From NCBI GenBank assembly GCA_035041965.1, contig JAPYMA010000120.1:62001-126000 (forward strand): a DNA stretch of 64,000 nucleotides, given 5' to 3'. Origin of the DNA: Anisakis pegreffii. Taxonomy: Eukaryota; Nematoda; Chromadorea; Rhabditida; Anisakidae. The position numbers and the translations under genes were made by a program. The notes below the pieces were generated by a model. The model was given only the letters and a program-made list of their open reading frames with translations, was not told where the DNA came from and did not search any database. Shown piece by piece: positions 11,502 to 24,927 of the stretch; positions within the stretch are counted from its first letter, which is position 1; every line of letters starts with the position of its first letter.

Positions 11502-13964
11502 TTTGTTAGTTTTGTCCTCATTTGAATATAAATCATTCACTCGTAATTTATCATTCATCATCACATCCTATTGCAACAATGTCTGCATTACGTTTGAGTT
11601 TCCCCACTGAAAAGAATTTTTCACCAGTTGCATTTCAATTACTTGAGTGCAGTGATGTGAGAGTGTGAACCGATCGGTCGAACTGAATTGATATATTGTC
11701 ACGTGATAAATTACACGAATCAAAATCTGTCGTGATTCGGCCGTCGCAATGACGTTCTTGTCCGAGTATTCAGAGTAATCAGTCGTAGGATTGGCATAAT
11801 TTTATCGGCAGTTCAGGATAGTGTAACTGAGGATCAGGAAAAGATGCTGGATTTCACCTCGTGTCATTAATCTCTCATGGAATATCGGTGTGAATGGTGT
11901 GTTCAGATGGGTTGAAGTGCTTTTCACGACCCCACAATACAACATGTTCCCTCGTCATCCTCATTCTGCTATCTCTCTGTCCCTCTGTTTGGTCATTCAA
12001 ATCAGCTCTGTAACGTCCATCGTTTGCTGTATTCTGTATATTATATATTTCAACATCAGTTATTTATTTATTTTTTGATATGCGTTATTTATTGTTTCAG
12101 TAAATTCATTTTCGTTCGACATTCGGGTGTAGGTGTTGAAGATTTTTGACTGATTCTTCGTCGCATTGAACTGTTGTGGATGGTGAGCAGTGATTAAATT
12201 GAATTGATTCCAGAATTATGAATTTGATCGTTTTATGCTGCAACACTTGTCTCTTTTGGGTGATGCATCGTTCAGTAGTGATTGCCCGAATTTTGACTTC
12301 TCAACAAAGTTGAATACTATCAAACTCGTGTTATTAATGTTACACTCTCACAAAATATTTTATTTTTTGCAGTCATTATTATTGTTTTCGTTTAGATTAT
12401 AATTACTATCCAAACTCGGCATTTGAATCACTGTTATTGTATTATCGTATTTCATGTGTATGTGTTCATTTCAAATGCTCATCGTGTTTTTTCGCTTCAT
12501 AATCGTAATATTCAATCCATTTTGTTTGCTTTATTCGGGTCGTCCTGTTATATTTATCAGCGTGGTTGATAAGTTTATCAGTTGTATTTCTTTTCTCTCC
12601 GCATATGTTCCGGTGCTACATTTCGAATTCCCTCCCCCCCTCTCCTATCCAAATACCATCCCCATGCATTTCCAATTCAACAAGCCATGAAAATTTCTCA
12701 TTCATTCTTTAAGTAATCCACCCTTCAGCGTTCTTGATTCTCCAGCTGCCATACACATCCCAAATCTCATCTTCGGTAATATTTCCTTTTTTTAAACGAC
12801 GAAATGTTTTGCATTCGGCACTCAGACTGTGCAGTATTCCGTAATTTCTTATGTACAAGCATTTGTGTTCGTTCTGTTATGGATTTGTTGGCCATCCATA
12901 GTATGACACTAATATTGCGTATTGGTTTGAACAGAGATAATATCACTTTGATATTGGTGAATATCAACAATATGTACTATGCACTTAATTTTTTGAAATG
13001 AGCGCACAAGTGTAACGTTTCGTTTGGAGTATTTTTTCACATTTCGCCATCCAACTTCAGACTCGTTTCCGAATGTTCATCGCTGTTTTTTCAATGCTGT
13101 AAATTCTGAATATTCTATAAGTTTTATTGAATAAATATTTTCAAAAAAAAAACGACAACCGTATTTCTGATATCATTTCGTTTGGTTTATCGCCTAATCA
13201 AGTCGAAGTTCGATTATTAGAGTTTTGTTTCCTTTCGTTTAACATTTAAATGTTATTTTCGTTGGAACTTTTTTTTGGGGGATTTTCGGCTGAGAATTCA
13301 TCAGGGTGGAAGTGTTTTACGGTAACCGTGAATAGGGATCAGCCGTGCGTTCTAGAGTTAGGTTGATGGCCGTTGAAGACTGGATTTCCGAGTAAACGTT
13401 CGTTGATGGAAACTGAAAATTCGTCGCCCCAAAGTTTCGATAGCCACCGACTGAAATTCAGAATTTGTTTTTTTTTCAGTGACCACCGATGAGATATCTT
13501 GTGATTGGCCATTGAAAACGTTCGCTTTTCATCTCTGATTTGTTCCGTACATCTGAGAATAAGTGAGTGGTAGGTGTGGAAGGGATGTAAGCAAATATGA
13601 TTTATGGCTGAAAGAAAAATTCTGCGTGATTCTTCTGTTTAAAAAATTGTTATTGATAGCGTTGAGATGGAGTAGATAGGCGAAAAGTTTTCCGGACGAT
13701 AATCTGATAATTTTTTGAAGGTGGATCTTGAAAGGAATCTGATGATTTTTGAAAGGCTATATGCAGTTACAGTCAATTAGGTATCCAATTATGACAGATG
13801 GAAACAAAAGTGCCCAGCAAATTCGCATCTTTGATATATTCGAAATTGCTGCAGAGAATTTTTCCACCCGTTTCACCCTTCTCATCGATATTCTGCGTCA
13901 GTAATTTTCGTTGATATATGAAATAACTCGACCGATAGCGGTATTGTTTATTCAGTGGCATTGG
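11502..13964. other. 3' region of MATH-BTB gene and intergenic
   Basis: No further exon was recognised. AATAAA at 13130-13135, followed by an A-run, is a good polyadenylation signal, but it would imply a 1.6-kb 3' UTR; an earlier site near 11525 is also possible. From 13150 to 13955 nothing else is seen before the DCTN4 start. Confidence 0.5.
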
Positions 13965-15631
13965 ATGGCATCGCTGTTGTCGATAGATGAAGTGCAGTAC
14001 GAGTGCAGTTGTGGTGAATGGAGCAGTCTGAATCGTCTGTACTTCTGTCGTCATTGCTCGCAATTGAAATGTTATTTCTGCGTCAGTCAAGAACTAGACA
14101 CGACATTCTGCCCGTATTGCCTGGATAACTTCTCAACGGGTGAGGCAAGGCAGAAGAAGAATCGATGCTCCAATTGTTATCGTTGTCCTGTTTGTGGTAC
14201 GTCGTGTTTCAGTTACATCACTTGTTCATTCTAGGAGAATTGCTCTATTCGTTTATTATAGCTTGTAGCTTGCTTAAATCAGTAGTCATTTAGATTTATT
14301 CGTCTCTATTTCAAAATGATTCATTTCTTTTAGTTATAATCTTATCGGATTGTTCTATCAGTGAAATGATATTGTTGTGGTTAGTAATTGATTCATTCAT
14401 CGAATTTTTTTGTATGTAATTTTTCAATTCAGTCTTCAGCTGCTTTAGTGACATATTCTGATAGAACACTGGAAATGTGATAAATATTGATAGGTCAAAG
14501 ATGAATTTGCGTTGAGTTAAGATAGTTGGGTTGCAGAATGAAGGACAAACTTGAAATATTCGGGAAGCAGAGGGTTTCATAGTCGGTTTTGGGGAGTCTC
14601 CGAATCTGGAAACGAAGATGTAAGAGAATCAAAGGATCATCGATAAACTAGAACATAATGAAAGTGTTAAGGTGCTGGAGTTGTGTTGCGTGCAGTAAGT
14701 GATGCGTATCACTTATCGTGTAATACATGTCGTTGGACGACCGCTGATTCCGGTATACCTGATTTGACATCTGCGAATGGATGGCCCGAATATTCGAATC
14801 AAGACGAAGCATTACTCAGTTCGTTTCTTGATCAAATGCGAAGTTTTGCTAGTGCCGAAAAAGCTGATCGGGAACGTCATAAGTACACGAAAAGGTGGTT
14901 TGTTACTCCATTCATGAATTGATTATCTGTTTTTTCTTCGATCGCCAGCATCAGTTTACACATTTTGTAAAACGTTTTTGACTTGGAGAGGTTCAGAAGC
15001 GATATTGACGATTGTGAGCGCTGATCATGCTTACAGTTAGTTGCATGAGAATTTCGTTTCACCTATCTGTGCAGTTGTTTCTCGTTAGGGCTCAGTGCAC
15101 ATTTCCGTTAGAAGTTAAAAAATTTGCAAACTGACACAAATTTCGGTACATTGAAATTGAGTGAGTGATTGTTGGTGATGCAAATTCCTATTGATAATAT
15201 CATTAATGTTGTGTGCGTGTGAGTGGGGGAATTTTTCATGTTCAGCAATTATCAGTTAACGCATTCAGACGTTCGAATCTGGGAAGTGCATTCGGTGATC
15301 GTTTTGGTTTGCAAACAATGATTAATCGCAGAAAGGCGTTGATGAATGAGCGTTTGGCAGTGGACGCACCGAAGTTAGAGTCGACCGGCGAAGTGCCCGA
15401 ACTCGACGAATCTATCTTCACTCAAGAACAAATCGGTTCTGATTTCAGTTGTTTTTTCCTCATCACTGTACAAATTTATTCTCATTGTATCGTTTACCCT
15501 TTCGACTCTACGTGAACATATCAAAGCGAATTCTGTGAATGTGAATGTGAATGCATAGAACAATGAGCTGATAAGCGATGCTTTTGCAGTGAGTATGCTT
15601 CCCTTCGCAATCCTTGCAAAGCACTTCTAAT

Positions 15632-15717
<86 letters not shown>

Positions 15718-17268
15718 ACAATAATTTCAGTTCATTTACTGTTTGAATTTATCTTAGATCCAACTAAAACACCAACATTAATGCAACAAATGGCTCAGCC
15801 GTTAGCGATGGGTCGTCCGTTGCTACCGTTGAAGACGAATTTACTCGGCCGACGTGCAGTCAGATGTAAACAGTGTGATCACAGTCTGTGTAAATCCGAA
15901 TATAATCCAAATTCGATCAAGTTCAAGATTCAGGTTTATTGCATTTTATGACCATTGCTTGCTTTGCTGTGTTCGAAGAAGAAATCATCACCGATTATCT
16001 GTATTTAAACTCAGTTCTCAGATTATACTCAGTCATATGTTCACTGCATTTGTTCCAGTATAATCTGCCATCGTTAAGGTTCTTGCTGGTAATCATGTGC
16101 CAGATATTCGCCTGTCACGATGCCACAAATCTAGTCATCGGTCAGTGGTGTCCTGTTTTTCTGACAATATCAAACTTCTCATCAGCTCTCACACAACTCG
16201 TCATAACTCCGCGCACTGAACAGGACGATCGTTATGTTAAAGTTGGTTTACAAGCAGTCGTTCATTTCACCTATCCTTCATCAGTGTTTTATTTTTCACT
16301 GGAGAGACAATTCTGAGGATGATTATTGCGATTAGTTTAGGGAATGAAGACAATGTTTATGTGTTCATTTATTTTTTAAGATAGGAACGCAATGTTTTAA
16401 ACGTGTAAATGACAATCTTATAGTCAAATAAATGAATGATTTTGAAATTGAACTTGATCAAATTATATTGCGATATCGCTCTTGGATCAGATTTATGTCT
16501 TTGTTGCAAAAATAAATTGCAGCTGATTGATTGTAATGGTTTTTTGTCAAGTTTTTTTGTATCAGAGATTTCAACTAAGGCTTGTTAATGGATCAACTAA
16601 TCTTAATTACTGATATATTTATACACGTCCGGTGTCTGTCATTTCCGATTAGAACCACTCTAACGTGTCTCTTCCAATAATTTTTGATTAGATGCTTTGA
16701 AATAGATTGGCGAAATATTCTGTTCATCAGTTGAGTATGAGTGTGCTCTCAGTGAATTACATCTACTCGAATGAATCTTACAGTGTGAAACGCCCGAAAT
16801 TTCGTTGACGATTCCGAATCGTGATGATTCAGTTGATTTTGATGATCCATCTGATAAAACGTCTGCCGCAACTACGGGGTGAGTATCAATTTTACCACGA
16901 AAAATTCCACCGATATTTATTCATTTCGTTCACTTAAGCTAATCTTTTTACGTGTTTCTCCCATAAGAACGAAAGGCTGTTGTTTGGATGGTGAAACGAG
17001 ATCGATGAATGTGACTGTATTCCGAGGACTCGTTTTCAGTGCAATCGTATTTCGTAAGCGCTATCAAATTGGTATTCGAATGAGTGCGCGAAGTGATGAT
17101 GAAGATGGTAAAAATAAATTATTGGCACTGACAGTGAAGTATCTGAACAGCAGTTGCTCGTTCGAAGCGCAAACATCAGCGCCATCGACTGCCAGTGAGC
17201 AACGTTGGCTTGTGCACAATGTCAACATCAAGCTCGGTGATGTCTCAGCAAATATCCCAAATGCATAA
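13965..17268 (+). CDS. DCTN4: Dynactin subunit 4 (p62)
   Basis: The exons are 13965-14196, 14672-14894, 15269-15435, 15758-15933, 16059-16241, 16784-16878 and 17040-17268; they sum to 1305 nt, 434 residues, in one frame. The protein starts MASLLSIDEV, like vertebrate p62 (MASLL). Its N-terminus carries the expected cysteine-rich zinc-binding cluster (CSCGEW, FCRHCS, FCPYCL, RCSNCYRCPVCG). Later landmarks are a CNTCRWT segment, the RCKQCDHSLCKSEYNPNSIKFKIQ-type pair of CxxC motifs in exon 4, and FRKRYQIGI in the last exon. In the known complex, p62 sits at the pointed end of dynactin, the cofactor of cytoplasmic dynein. It is slightly shorter than human p62 (about 460 residues), lacking a loop after the zinc cluster. 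A 3' splice site ending 13955 precedes the ATG, and AATAAA occurs at 17380-17385. It converges with the acyl-CoA-binding gene. Confidence 0.95.
15635..15712. repeat. (TA)n microsatellite in DCTN4 intron 3
   Basis: About 39 uninterrupted TA units lie between exons 3 and 4 of DCTN4. It is likely to be length-polymorphic. Confidence 0.97.
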
Positions 17269-18117
17269 ATAAATCTGTGTTCATGTGTTCACTATTTATT
17301 CCACTTTTTTTCCACATATTTTCGCATATTTCTATCAAATTACAAATGCTTTTTTCAATTTTATACGATTGTCTTGATGAATAAATTATATTGAATTATT
17401 GCGTTGAGAACATAAACACAGTAATTGAGTTCATATGATATTCACGAGGAAGGGAGAGAATGATCGAATCCGTAGGAGATTCATCTCTCTAACATGAATT
17501 CATTTGTGTGGACGAACATGTTTATTTATGGATGGATGCCTTACGCAGTTAGTAAACAATGTTTAAAGTAGTTACTCATATTGGTCATGGACTGAGATTC
17601 ACTGAAATCCATGTTCTGACAGTATCTTTCGGTAGAGATTTATGAAGAGAGAACATAATTAGTTTGAATATTCAATTCTGGATAATATTCGATCTACCAT
17701 CGATCACTTTTTCGCATTATCAACATTAAGATTTTATAACATTAAAACATTATGATAGCAATAACAAAACACCATCTAGCATGTGAAGTGGATTTGATTT
17801 CATCGCGAATGCATAGATTATTTATTGTAATCGGAAGTAAACAACTTCGTAGGCTGATATTTTAATGGAATTTGAAATCGAACCATGAGTCGCCACAATC
17901 AAAATTTTAAGATCGGTTCAAGCTGAGAACCATTGCGACAGATCATCTTTCAAATTGTCACCGAACTCTTTGCATCACGATGTTATTTGATGACAGCAAT
18001 CGGTATGTAAACATTTCAAATGAGATTTTAAAAATGCGAAAGATCTTGTAATGAGTTCAAATTTTAAGCAAACATTCGATTGCATTCAGCTGCCTGCTTA
18101 AACGTCGTGCATTCTCT
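17269..18117. other. Convergent intergenic region
   Basis: This is the 3' flank shared by DCTN4 (plus) and the acyl-CoA-binding gene (minus). AATAAA at 17380-17385 would serve DCTN4. A minus-strand AATAAA near 17820 could serve the other gene. No coding exon was seen. Confidence 0.5.
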
Positions 18118-21100
18118 TCATTCGTCCCACATTCCCAAAGCTTCTTCCTCTTTGCGTTTAATCGCATCCCGTTCTCTGCAAAAACCAAAAAGTGTACAAA
18201 TAAATATACTCTTATAAAAATCTTCACAACTGAGGATCAAATGTGATCTTCAATTATCTATCTGAATATCATTCGTTCGCGAAGGAAATCGGTAGCAAAC
18301 AGATAAACTTTAGAATTGATAAAGCAGTAAAAAAATTGCATGTTTTAGTGGTGCACATAAATTTTGTTTCCCCTCTATGATCCAATTTTCTGATGAATTA
18401 GTTGTTAAGCTAAAATCGTTGTTTTTAGTTTGTAGATTATGCTTGAAATGATTGTAGATGGAATTTGAAACTAATGAAATAGTGACAGGAATTGTTATAC
18501 ATTCTATCAATATAGATCGATCTATTCATTACTGTAGCACCATAAGGGTTACCATCTTCAAGGCAACTGTACTCTCAAGTTTGCCCAGTAACATAGCAAT
18601 TTCTTCGCACCATTGGATTCCCCAGAATCTCCGGATTCAGAAAAATATATCTCGTCGAGCGATTTCGCTCACATGAGGAGATACATGTAATTCTTAGAAA
18701 GCAGTGGTGCTCGTTTATATTCATTGTATCACTACAGAGCAATCTACACATTACTATAGCACTACAAGAGTTATCATTTTCAAGGTAACTGTACTCTCAA
18801 GTTTGCCCAGTAACATAGCAATTTCTTCGCACCATTGTATTCCTCAGAATCTCTAGATTCAGAAAAGTATATATCTTGTCGAGCGATTTTGCTCACATGA
18901 GGAAATATAGGTAATTTCTTAAAGGTATCTCAACTAGCGCTGTGACGCTCGTTTACATTCATTGTATCGCTACAGAGCAATCTACACACTAATATAGCAC
19001 TACTAGAGTTATCTCTTCAAGGTAACTGTACTCTCAAGTTTGCCCAGTAACATAGCAATTTCTTCGCACCATTGTATTCCTCAGAATCTCTAGATTCAGA
19101 AAAGTATATATCTTGTCGAGCGATTTTGCTCACATGAGGAAATATAGGTAATTTCTTAAAGGTATCTCAACTAGCGCTGTGACGCTCGTTTACATTCATT
19201 GTATCGCTACAGAGCAATCTACACACTAATATAGCACTACTAGAGTTATCTCTTCAAGGTAACTGTACTCTCAAGTTTGCCCAGTAACATAGCAATTTCT
19301 TCGCACCATTGTATTCCTCAGAATCTCTAGATTCAGAAAAGTATATATCTTGTCGAGCGATTTTGCTCACATGAGGAAATATAGGTAATTTCTTAAAGGT
19401 ATCTCAACTAGCGCTGTGACGCTCGTTTACATTCATTGTATCGCTACAGAGCAATCTACACACTAATATAGCACTACTAGAGTTATCTCTTCAAGGTAAC
19501 TGTACTCTCAAGTTTGCCCAGTAACATAGCAATTTCTTCGCACCATTGTATTCCTCAGAATCTCTAGATTCAGAAAAGTATATATCTTGTCGAGCGATTT
19601 TGCTCACATGAGGAAATATAGGTAATTTCTTAAAGGTATCTCAACTAGCGCTGTGACGCTCGTTTACATTCATTGTATCGCTACAGAGCAATCTACACAC
19701 TAATATAGCACTACTAGAGTTATCTCTTCAAGGTAACTGTACTCTCAAGTTTGCCCAGTAACATAGCAATTTCTTCGCACCATTGTATTCCTCAGAATCT
19801 CTAGATTCAGAAAAGTATATATCTTGTCGAGCGATTTTGCTCACATGAGGAAATATAGGTAATTTCTTAAAGGTATCTCAACTAGCGCTGTGACGCTCGT
19901 TTACATTCATTGTATCGCTACAGAGCAATCTACACACTAATATAGCACTACTAGAGTTATCTCTTCAAGGTAACTGTACTCTCAAGTTTGCCCAGTAACA
20001 TAGCAATTTCTTCGCACCATTGTATTCCTCAGAATCTCTAGATTCAGAAAAGTATATATCTTGTCGAGCGATTTTGCTCACATGAGGAAATATAGGTAAT
20101 TTCTTAAAGGTATCTCAACTAGCGCTGTGACGCTCGTTTACATTCATTGTATCGCTACAGAGCAATCTACACACTAATATAGCACTACTAGAGTTATCTC
20201 TTCAAGGTAACTGTACTCTCAAGTTTGCCCAGTAACATAGCAATTTCTTCGCACCATTGTATTCCTCAGAATCTCTAGATTCAGAAAAGTATATATCTTG
20301 TCGAGCGATTTTGCTCACATGAGGAAATATAGGTAATTTCTTAAAGGTATCTCAACTAGCGCTGTGACGCTCGTTTACATTCATTGTATCGCTACAGAGC
20401 AATCTACACACTAATATAGCACTACTAGAGTTATCTCTTCAAGGTAACTGTACTCTCAAGTTTGCCCAGTAACATAGCAATTTCTTCGCACCATTGTATT
20501 CCTCAGAATCTCTAGATTCAGAAAAGTATATATCTTGTCGAGCGATTTTGCTCACATGAGGAAATATAGGTAATTTCTTAAAGGTATCTCAACTAGCGCT
20601 GTGACGCTCGTTTACATTCATTGTATCGCTACAGAGCAATCTACACACTAATATAGCACTACTAGAGTTATCTCTTCAAGGTAACTGTACTCTCAAGTTT
20701 GCCCAGTAACATAGCAATTTCTTCGCACCATTGTATTCCTCAGAATCTCTAGATTCAGAAAAGTATATATCTTGTCGAGCGATTTTGCTCACATGAGGAA
20801 ATATAGGTAATTTCTTAAAGGTATCTCAACTAGCGCTGTGACGCTCGTTTACATTCATTGTATCGCTACAGAGCAATCTACACACTAATATAGCACTACT
20901 AGAGTTATCTCTTCAAGGTAACTGTACTCTCAAGTTTGCCCAGTAACATAGCAATTTCTTCGCACCATTGTATTCCTCAGAATCTCTAGATTCAGAAAAG
21001 TATATATCTTGTCGAGCGATTTTGCTCACATGAGGAAATATAGGTAATTTCTTAAAGGTATCTCAACTAGCGCTGTGACGCTCGTTTACATTCATTGTAT

Positions 21101-24100
21101 CGCTACAGAGCAATCTACACACTAATATAGCACTACTAGAGTTATCTCTTCAAGGTAACTGTACTCTCAAGTTTGCCCAGTAACATAGCAATTTCTTCGC
21201 ACCATTGTATTCCTCAGAATCTCTAGATTCAGAAAAGTATATATCTTGTCGAGCGATTTTGCTCACATGAGGAAATATAGGTAATTTCTTAAAGGTATCT
21301 CAACTAGCGCTGTGACGCTCGTTTACATTCATTGTATCGCTACAGAGCAATCTACACACTAATATAGCACTACTAGAGTTATCTCTTCAAGGTAACTGTA
21401 CTCTCAAGTTTGCCCAGTAACATAGCAATTTCTTCGCACCATTGTATTCCTCAGAATCTCTAGATTCAGAAAAGTATATATCTTGTCGAGCGATTTTGCT
21501 CACATGAGGAAATATAGGTAATTTCTTAAAGGTATCTCAACTAGCGCTGTGACGCTCGTTTACATTCATTGTATCGCTACAGAGCAATCTACACACTAAT
21601 ATAGCACTACTAGAGTTATCTCTTCAAGGTAACTGTACTCTCAAGTTTGCCCAGTAACATAGCAATTTCTTCGCACCATTGTATTCCTCAGAATCTCTAG
21701 ATTCAGAAAAGTATATATCTTGTCGAGCGATTTTGCTCACATGAGGAAATATAGGTAATTTCTTAAAGGTATCTCAACTAGCGCTGTGACGCTCGTTTAC
21801 ATTCATTGTATCGCTACAGAGCAATCTACACACTAATATAGCACTACTAGAGTTATCTCTTCAAGGTAACTGTACTCTCAAGTTTGCCCAGTAACATAGC
21901 AATTTCTTCGCACCATTGTATTCCTCAGAATCTCTAGATTCAGAAAAGTATATATCTTGTCGAGCGATTTTGCTCACATGAGGAAATATAGGTAATTTCT
22001 TAAAGGTATCTCAACTAGCGCTGTGACGCTCGTTTACATTCATTGTATCGCTACAGAGCAATCTACACACTAATATAGCACTACTAGAGTTATCTCTTCA
22101 AGGTAACTGTACTCTCAAGTTTGCCCAGTAACATAGCAATTTCTTCGCACCATTGTATTCCTCAGAATCTCTAGATTCAGAAAAGTATATATCTTGTCGA
22201 GCGATTTTGCTCACATGAGGAAATATAGGTAATTTCTTAAAGGTATCTCAACTAGCGCTGTGACGCTCGTTTACATTCATTGTATCGCTACAGAGCAATC
22301 TACACACTAATATAGCACTACTAGAGTTATCTCTTCAAGGTAACTGTACTCTCAAGTTTGCCCAGTAACATAGCAATTTCTTCGCACCATTGTATTCCTC
22401 AGAATCTCTAGATTCAGAAAAGTATATATCTTGTCGAGCGATTTTGCTCACATGAGGAAATATAGGTAATTTCTTAAAGGTATCTCAACTAGCGCTGTGA
22501 CGCTCGTTTACATTCATTGTATCGCTACAGAGCAATCTACACACTAATATAGCACTACTAGAGTTATCTCTTCAAGGTAACTGTACTCTCAAGTTTGCCC
22601 AGTAACATAGCAATTTCTTCGCACCATTGTATTCCTCAGAATCTCTAGATTCAGAAAAGTATATATCTTGTCGAGCGATTTTGCTCACATGAGGAAATAT
22701 AGGTAATTTCTTAAAGGTATCTCAACTAGCGCTGTGACGCTCGTTTACATTCATTGTATCGCTACAGAGCAATCTACACACTAATATAGCACTACTAGAG
22801 TTATCTCTTCAAGGTAACTGTACTCTCAAGTTTGCCCAGTAACATAGCAATTTCTTCGCACCATTGTATTCCTCAGAATCTCTAGATTCAGAAAAGTATA
22901 TATCTTGTCGAGCGATTTTGCTCACATGAGGAAATATAGGTAATTTCTTAAAGGTATCTCAACTAGCGCTGTGACGCTCGTTTACATTCATTGTATCGCT
23001 ACAGAGCAATCTACACACTAATATAGCACTACTAGAGTTATCTCTTCAAGGTAACTGTACTCTCAAGTTTGCCCAGTAACATAGCAATTTCTTCGCACCA
23101 TTGTATTCCTCAGAATCTCTAGATTCAGAAAAATATATATCTTGTCTAGCGATTTTGCTCACATGAGGAGATATACGTAATTTCTTAGAGATATCTCAAC
23201 TGGAGCAGTGGTGCTCGTTTGTATTCGTTGTATCACTACAGAGCAATCTACACGCTACTATAAGACCATAAGGGTTACCATCTTGAAGCTTACGGTACTC
23301 TCAGGTTTCCACAGTAATCGTTAATGGTCTTCTACTTGTATATACTATGTGATGATAATGCACTGATTGTTTCATCAACAGCATTCAGAATAAATGATAC
23401 TAGATCCAAAAACACGTTGATTGTCACTTCCATTGCCACTACTGATTAATAATAGTGATGTGAATGGGCACCGTCTACGTCGTTTCGCCTCCTCGATCGC
23501 AGCCAATCGCTGAGGCAGCTCCTCCTCGGGAACCCAAGCATTCTGATCCGGTATTCTGGGATCTTGTTCGTCTTTCCATTCATCAATCAATGTTGGCAAC
23601 TCTTTTTCTAGTTGTTTTACTTCATTGATGTACATAAACATTGCATCAGATTTTGATAATCCTTAAATTACATGTTTTATTTGTATGGTTTACATTGGTT
23701 TTTTTTCTAAATCCGCGAGAAACGATTGCAAGTCATCGAATATTGTTCACCGATTTCTATTTACTTAAAACAATTCATTAAGATGTCTTTTCTAGGGACG
23801 AAATTGCTATGTAAATAATGGTTAAATGATGAATGAAATTATGTCGATCAACGTTATCGGTCAGAATAATAGCCAAATATCCGCGAGGAAGTTGATATAT
23901 AGAAAGGATGTTTTGAAGGGCGGAAAAGGGCATGCAATAAGGGAAGAATTGAATCAGTACTTCAAATTTTCCCCCTTGAAACCTATTCGAAGTTTATGAG
24001 ACTCACTGAAATGCTTCCAGAAGATGGAATATCTTCATTCTGGTGAACAGAAATAATTTCTCGGTTATGAGCCGATAACCATCTACATACCTTTACATTT

Positions 24101-24927
24101 GTTCCAAGCATGCCACTTCCGATTACCTTTAATCCAGCCCCACATCCACGATTTTTCTTCTTCATCAAAGTAATCCATTTCTAGAAATTATGTTCGACTT
24201 TCATTCTCTTATCCCGATTGGTTCTTCTTGACGAGTTACAGTTTTAGAGAAGGATTTTGTGAGTAATCATCCAAATGATCTCACTCCCATTAATCGTCAA
24301 TAATGGAGGACTTCACTTGAGATCTACTCATAAACTATGGATATTTGAAGCCAAACGCGTTCACAAATTAAAGAATGACAAATCGAGATGGTATATTTCA
24401 GGAAACTAACGTACTTGGCACGTTAACATCACCAACAACTGCTTGCTGATATAAGCCGAAGAGACTATAAGTGCGTTCATCAAATTTTATCAACAGTTCA
24501 TATTCGTGCTTCAGAACACGTCTCTGATCGAATCTGGCACGCATACGTTTGTATAATTCGACTGCTTCATGAAAACTCTGGAACAAGATTTGGATTCGAA
24601 ATAAGACTGTAGAATCGAGAAAATGTCACATCAGCCAATGAGTTGATGTGGAACAATAGTAACAGTACTGAAGTATGGGCATTCGATATTCAACGAATAA
24701 CTTATCACGCTTTCTATATCTGCAATTTCATGCTGTCGGTGAAAAACAAAGATTGCGTTTTGGAAAAATAAGGATACGTTAAGCGTTTAGTACGATTTGG
24801 TACCATTTCAGAAATACAGTCATTGATTTCTTTTAAAAAGTTTCATTTCACAATTAATGATCGAAAAATGAATGATCGAGAATTAGATCGACGAGATCAA
24901 ATGAAGAGTTGCACTCACCTCCTCCAT
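18118..24927 (-). CDS. Acyl-CoA-binding domain protein
   Basis: Transcription runs leftward. The exons are 24927-24919, 24577-24415, 24180-24091, 23661-23472 and 18175-18118 (510 nt, 169 residues, phases match at every junction). Residues 1 to about 105 form an ACBP domain with the hallmarks YQQAVVGDVN, KWHAWNKCKG and SKSDAMFMYINEV. Such proteins bind long-chain acyl-CoA esters in the cytosol. By alignment to the classic ligand residues (Tyr28, Lys32, Lys54, Tyr73), Tyr28 is Phe and Lys32 is Gln, while the Lys of RKWHAW and the last Tyr are kept. A Trp/acid-rich insertion (DEEEKSWMWGW) replaces the usual short loop. A charged, probably helical tail (EEAKRRRRERDAIKRKEEE) follows, so the protein is about twice the size of soluble ACBP, and no membrane segment is seen. 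The ATG lies one base after an AATAG acceptor. The last intron (18176-23471) contains the 237-bp satellite array. Confidence 0.9.
18531..23320 (+). repeat. 237-bp satellite array, about 20 copies, intronic
   Basis: The TCAG of CCTCAGAATCTCTAGATTC recurs at 18844, 19081, 19318 and every 237 bases to 23110, giving 19 phased copies. A diverged unit lies on the left (18531-18755) and a diverged partial unit on the right (about 23254-23320). Units between about 18860 and 23100 look identical to one another by eye; only the edge units differ. Each unit contains GAATCT-CT-AGATTC, a GTCGAGCGATTTTGCTCAC block and CAACTAGCGCTGTGACGCTC. Stops in all frames rule out a coding repeat. The array fills most of the last intron of the acyl-CoA-binding gene. 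True copy number may be larger because such arrays collapse in assemblies. Confidence 0.98.

Noticed and set aside
8834..17268. MATH-BTB and DCTN4 as an operon
   Set aside because: They share a strand but are 2.4 kb apart, far more than the roughly 100-base spacing typical of nematode operons.
18531..23320. CRISPR-like regular array
   Set aside because: The repeated unit is 237 bp with no variable spacers between short repeats and lies in an intron of a nematode gene; it is a satellite.
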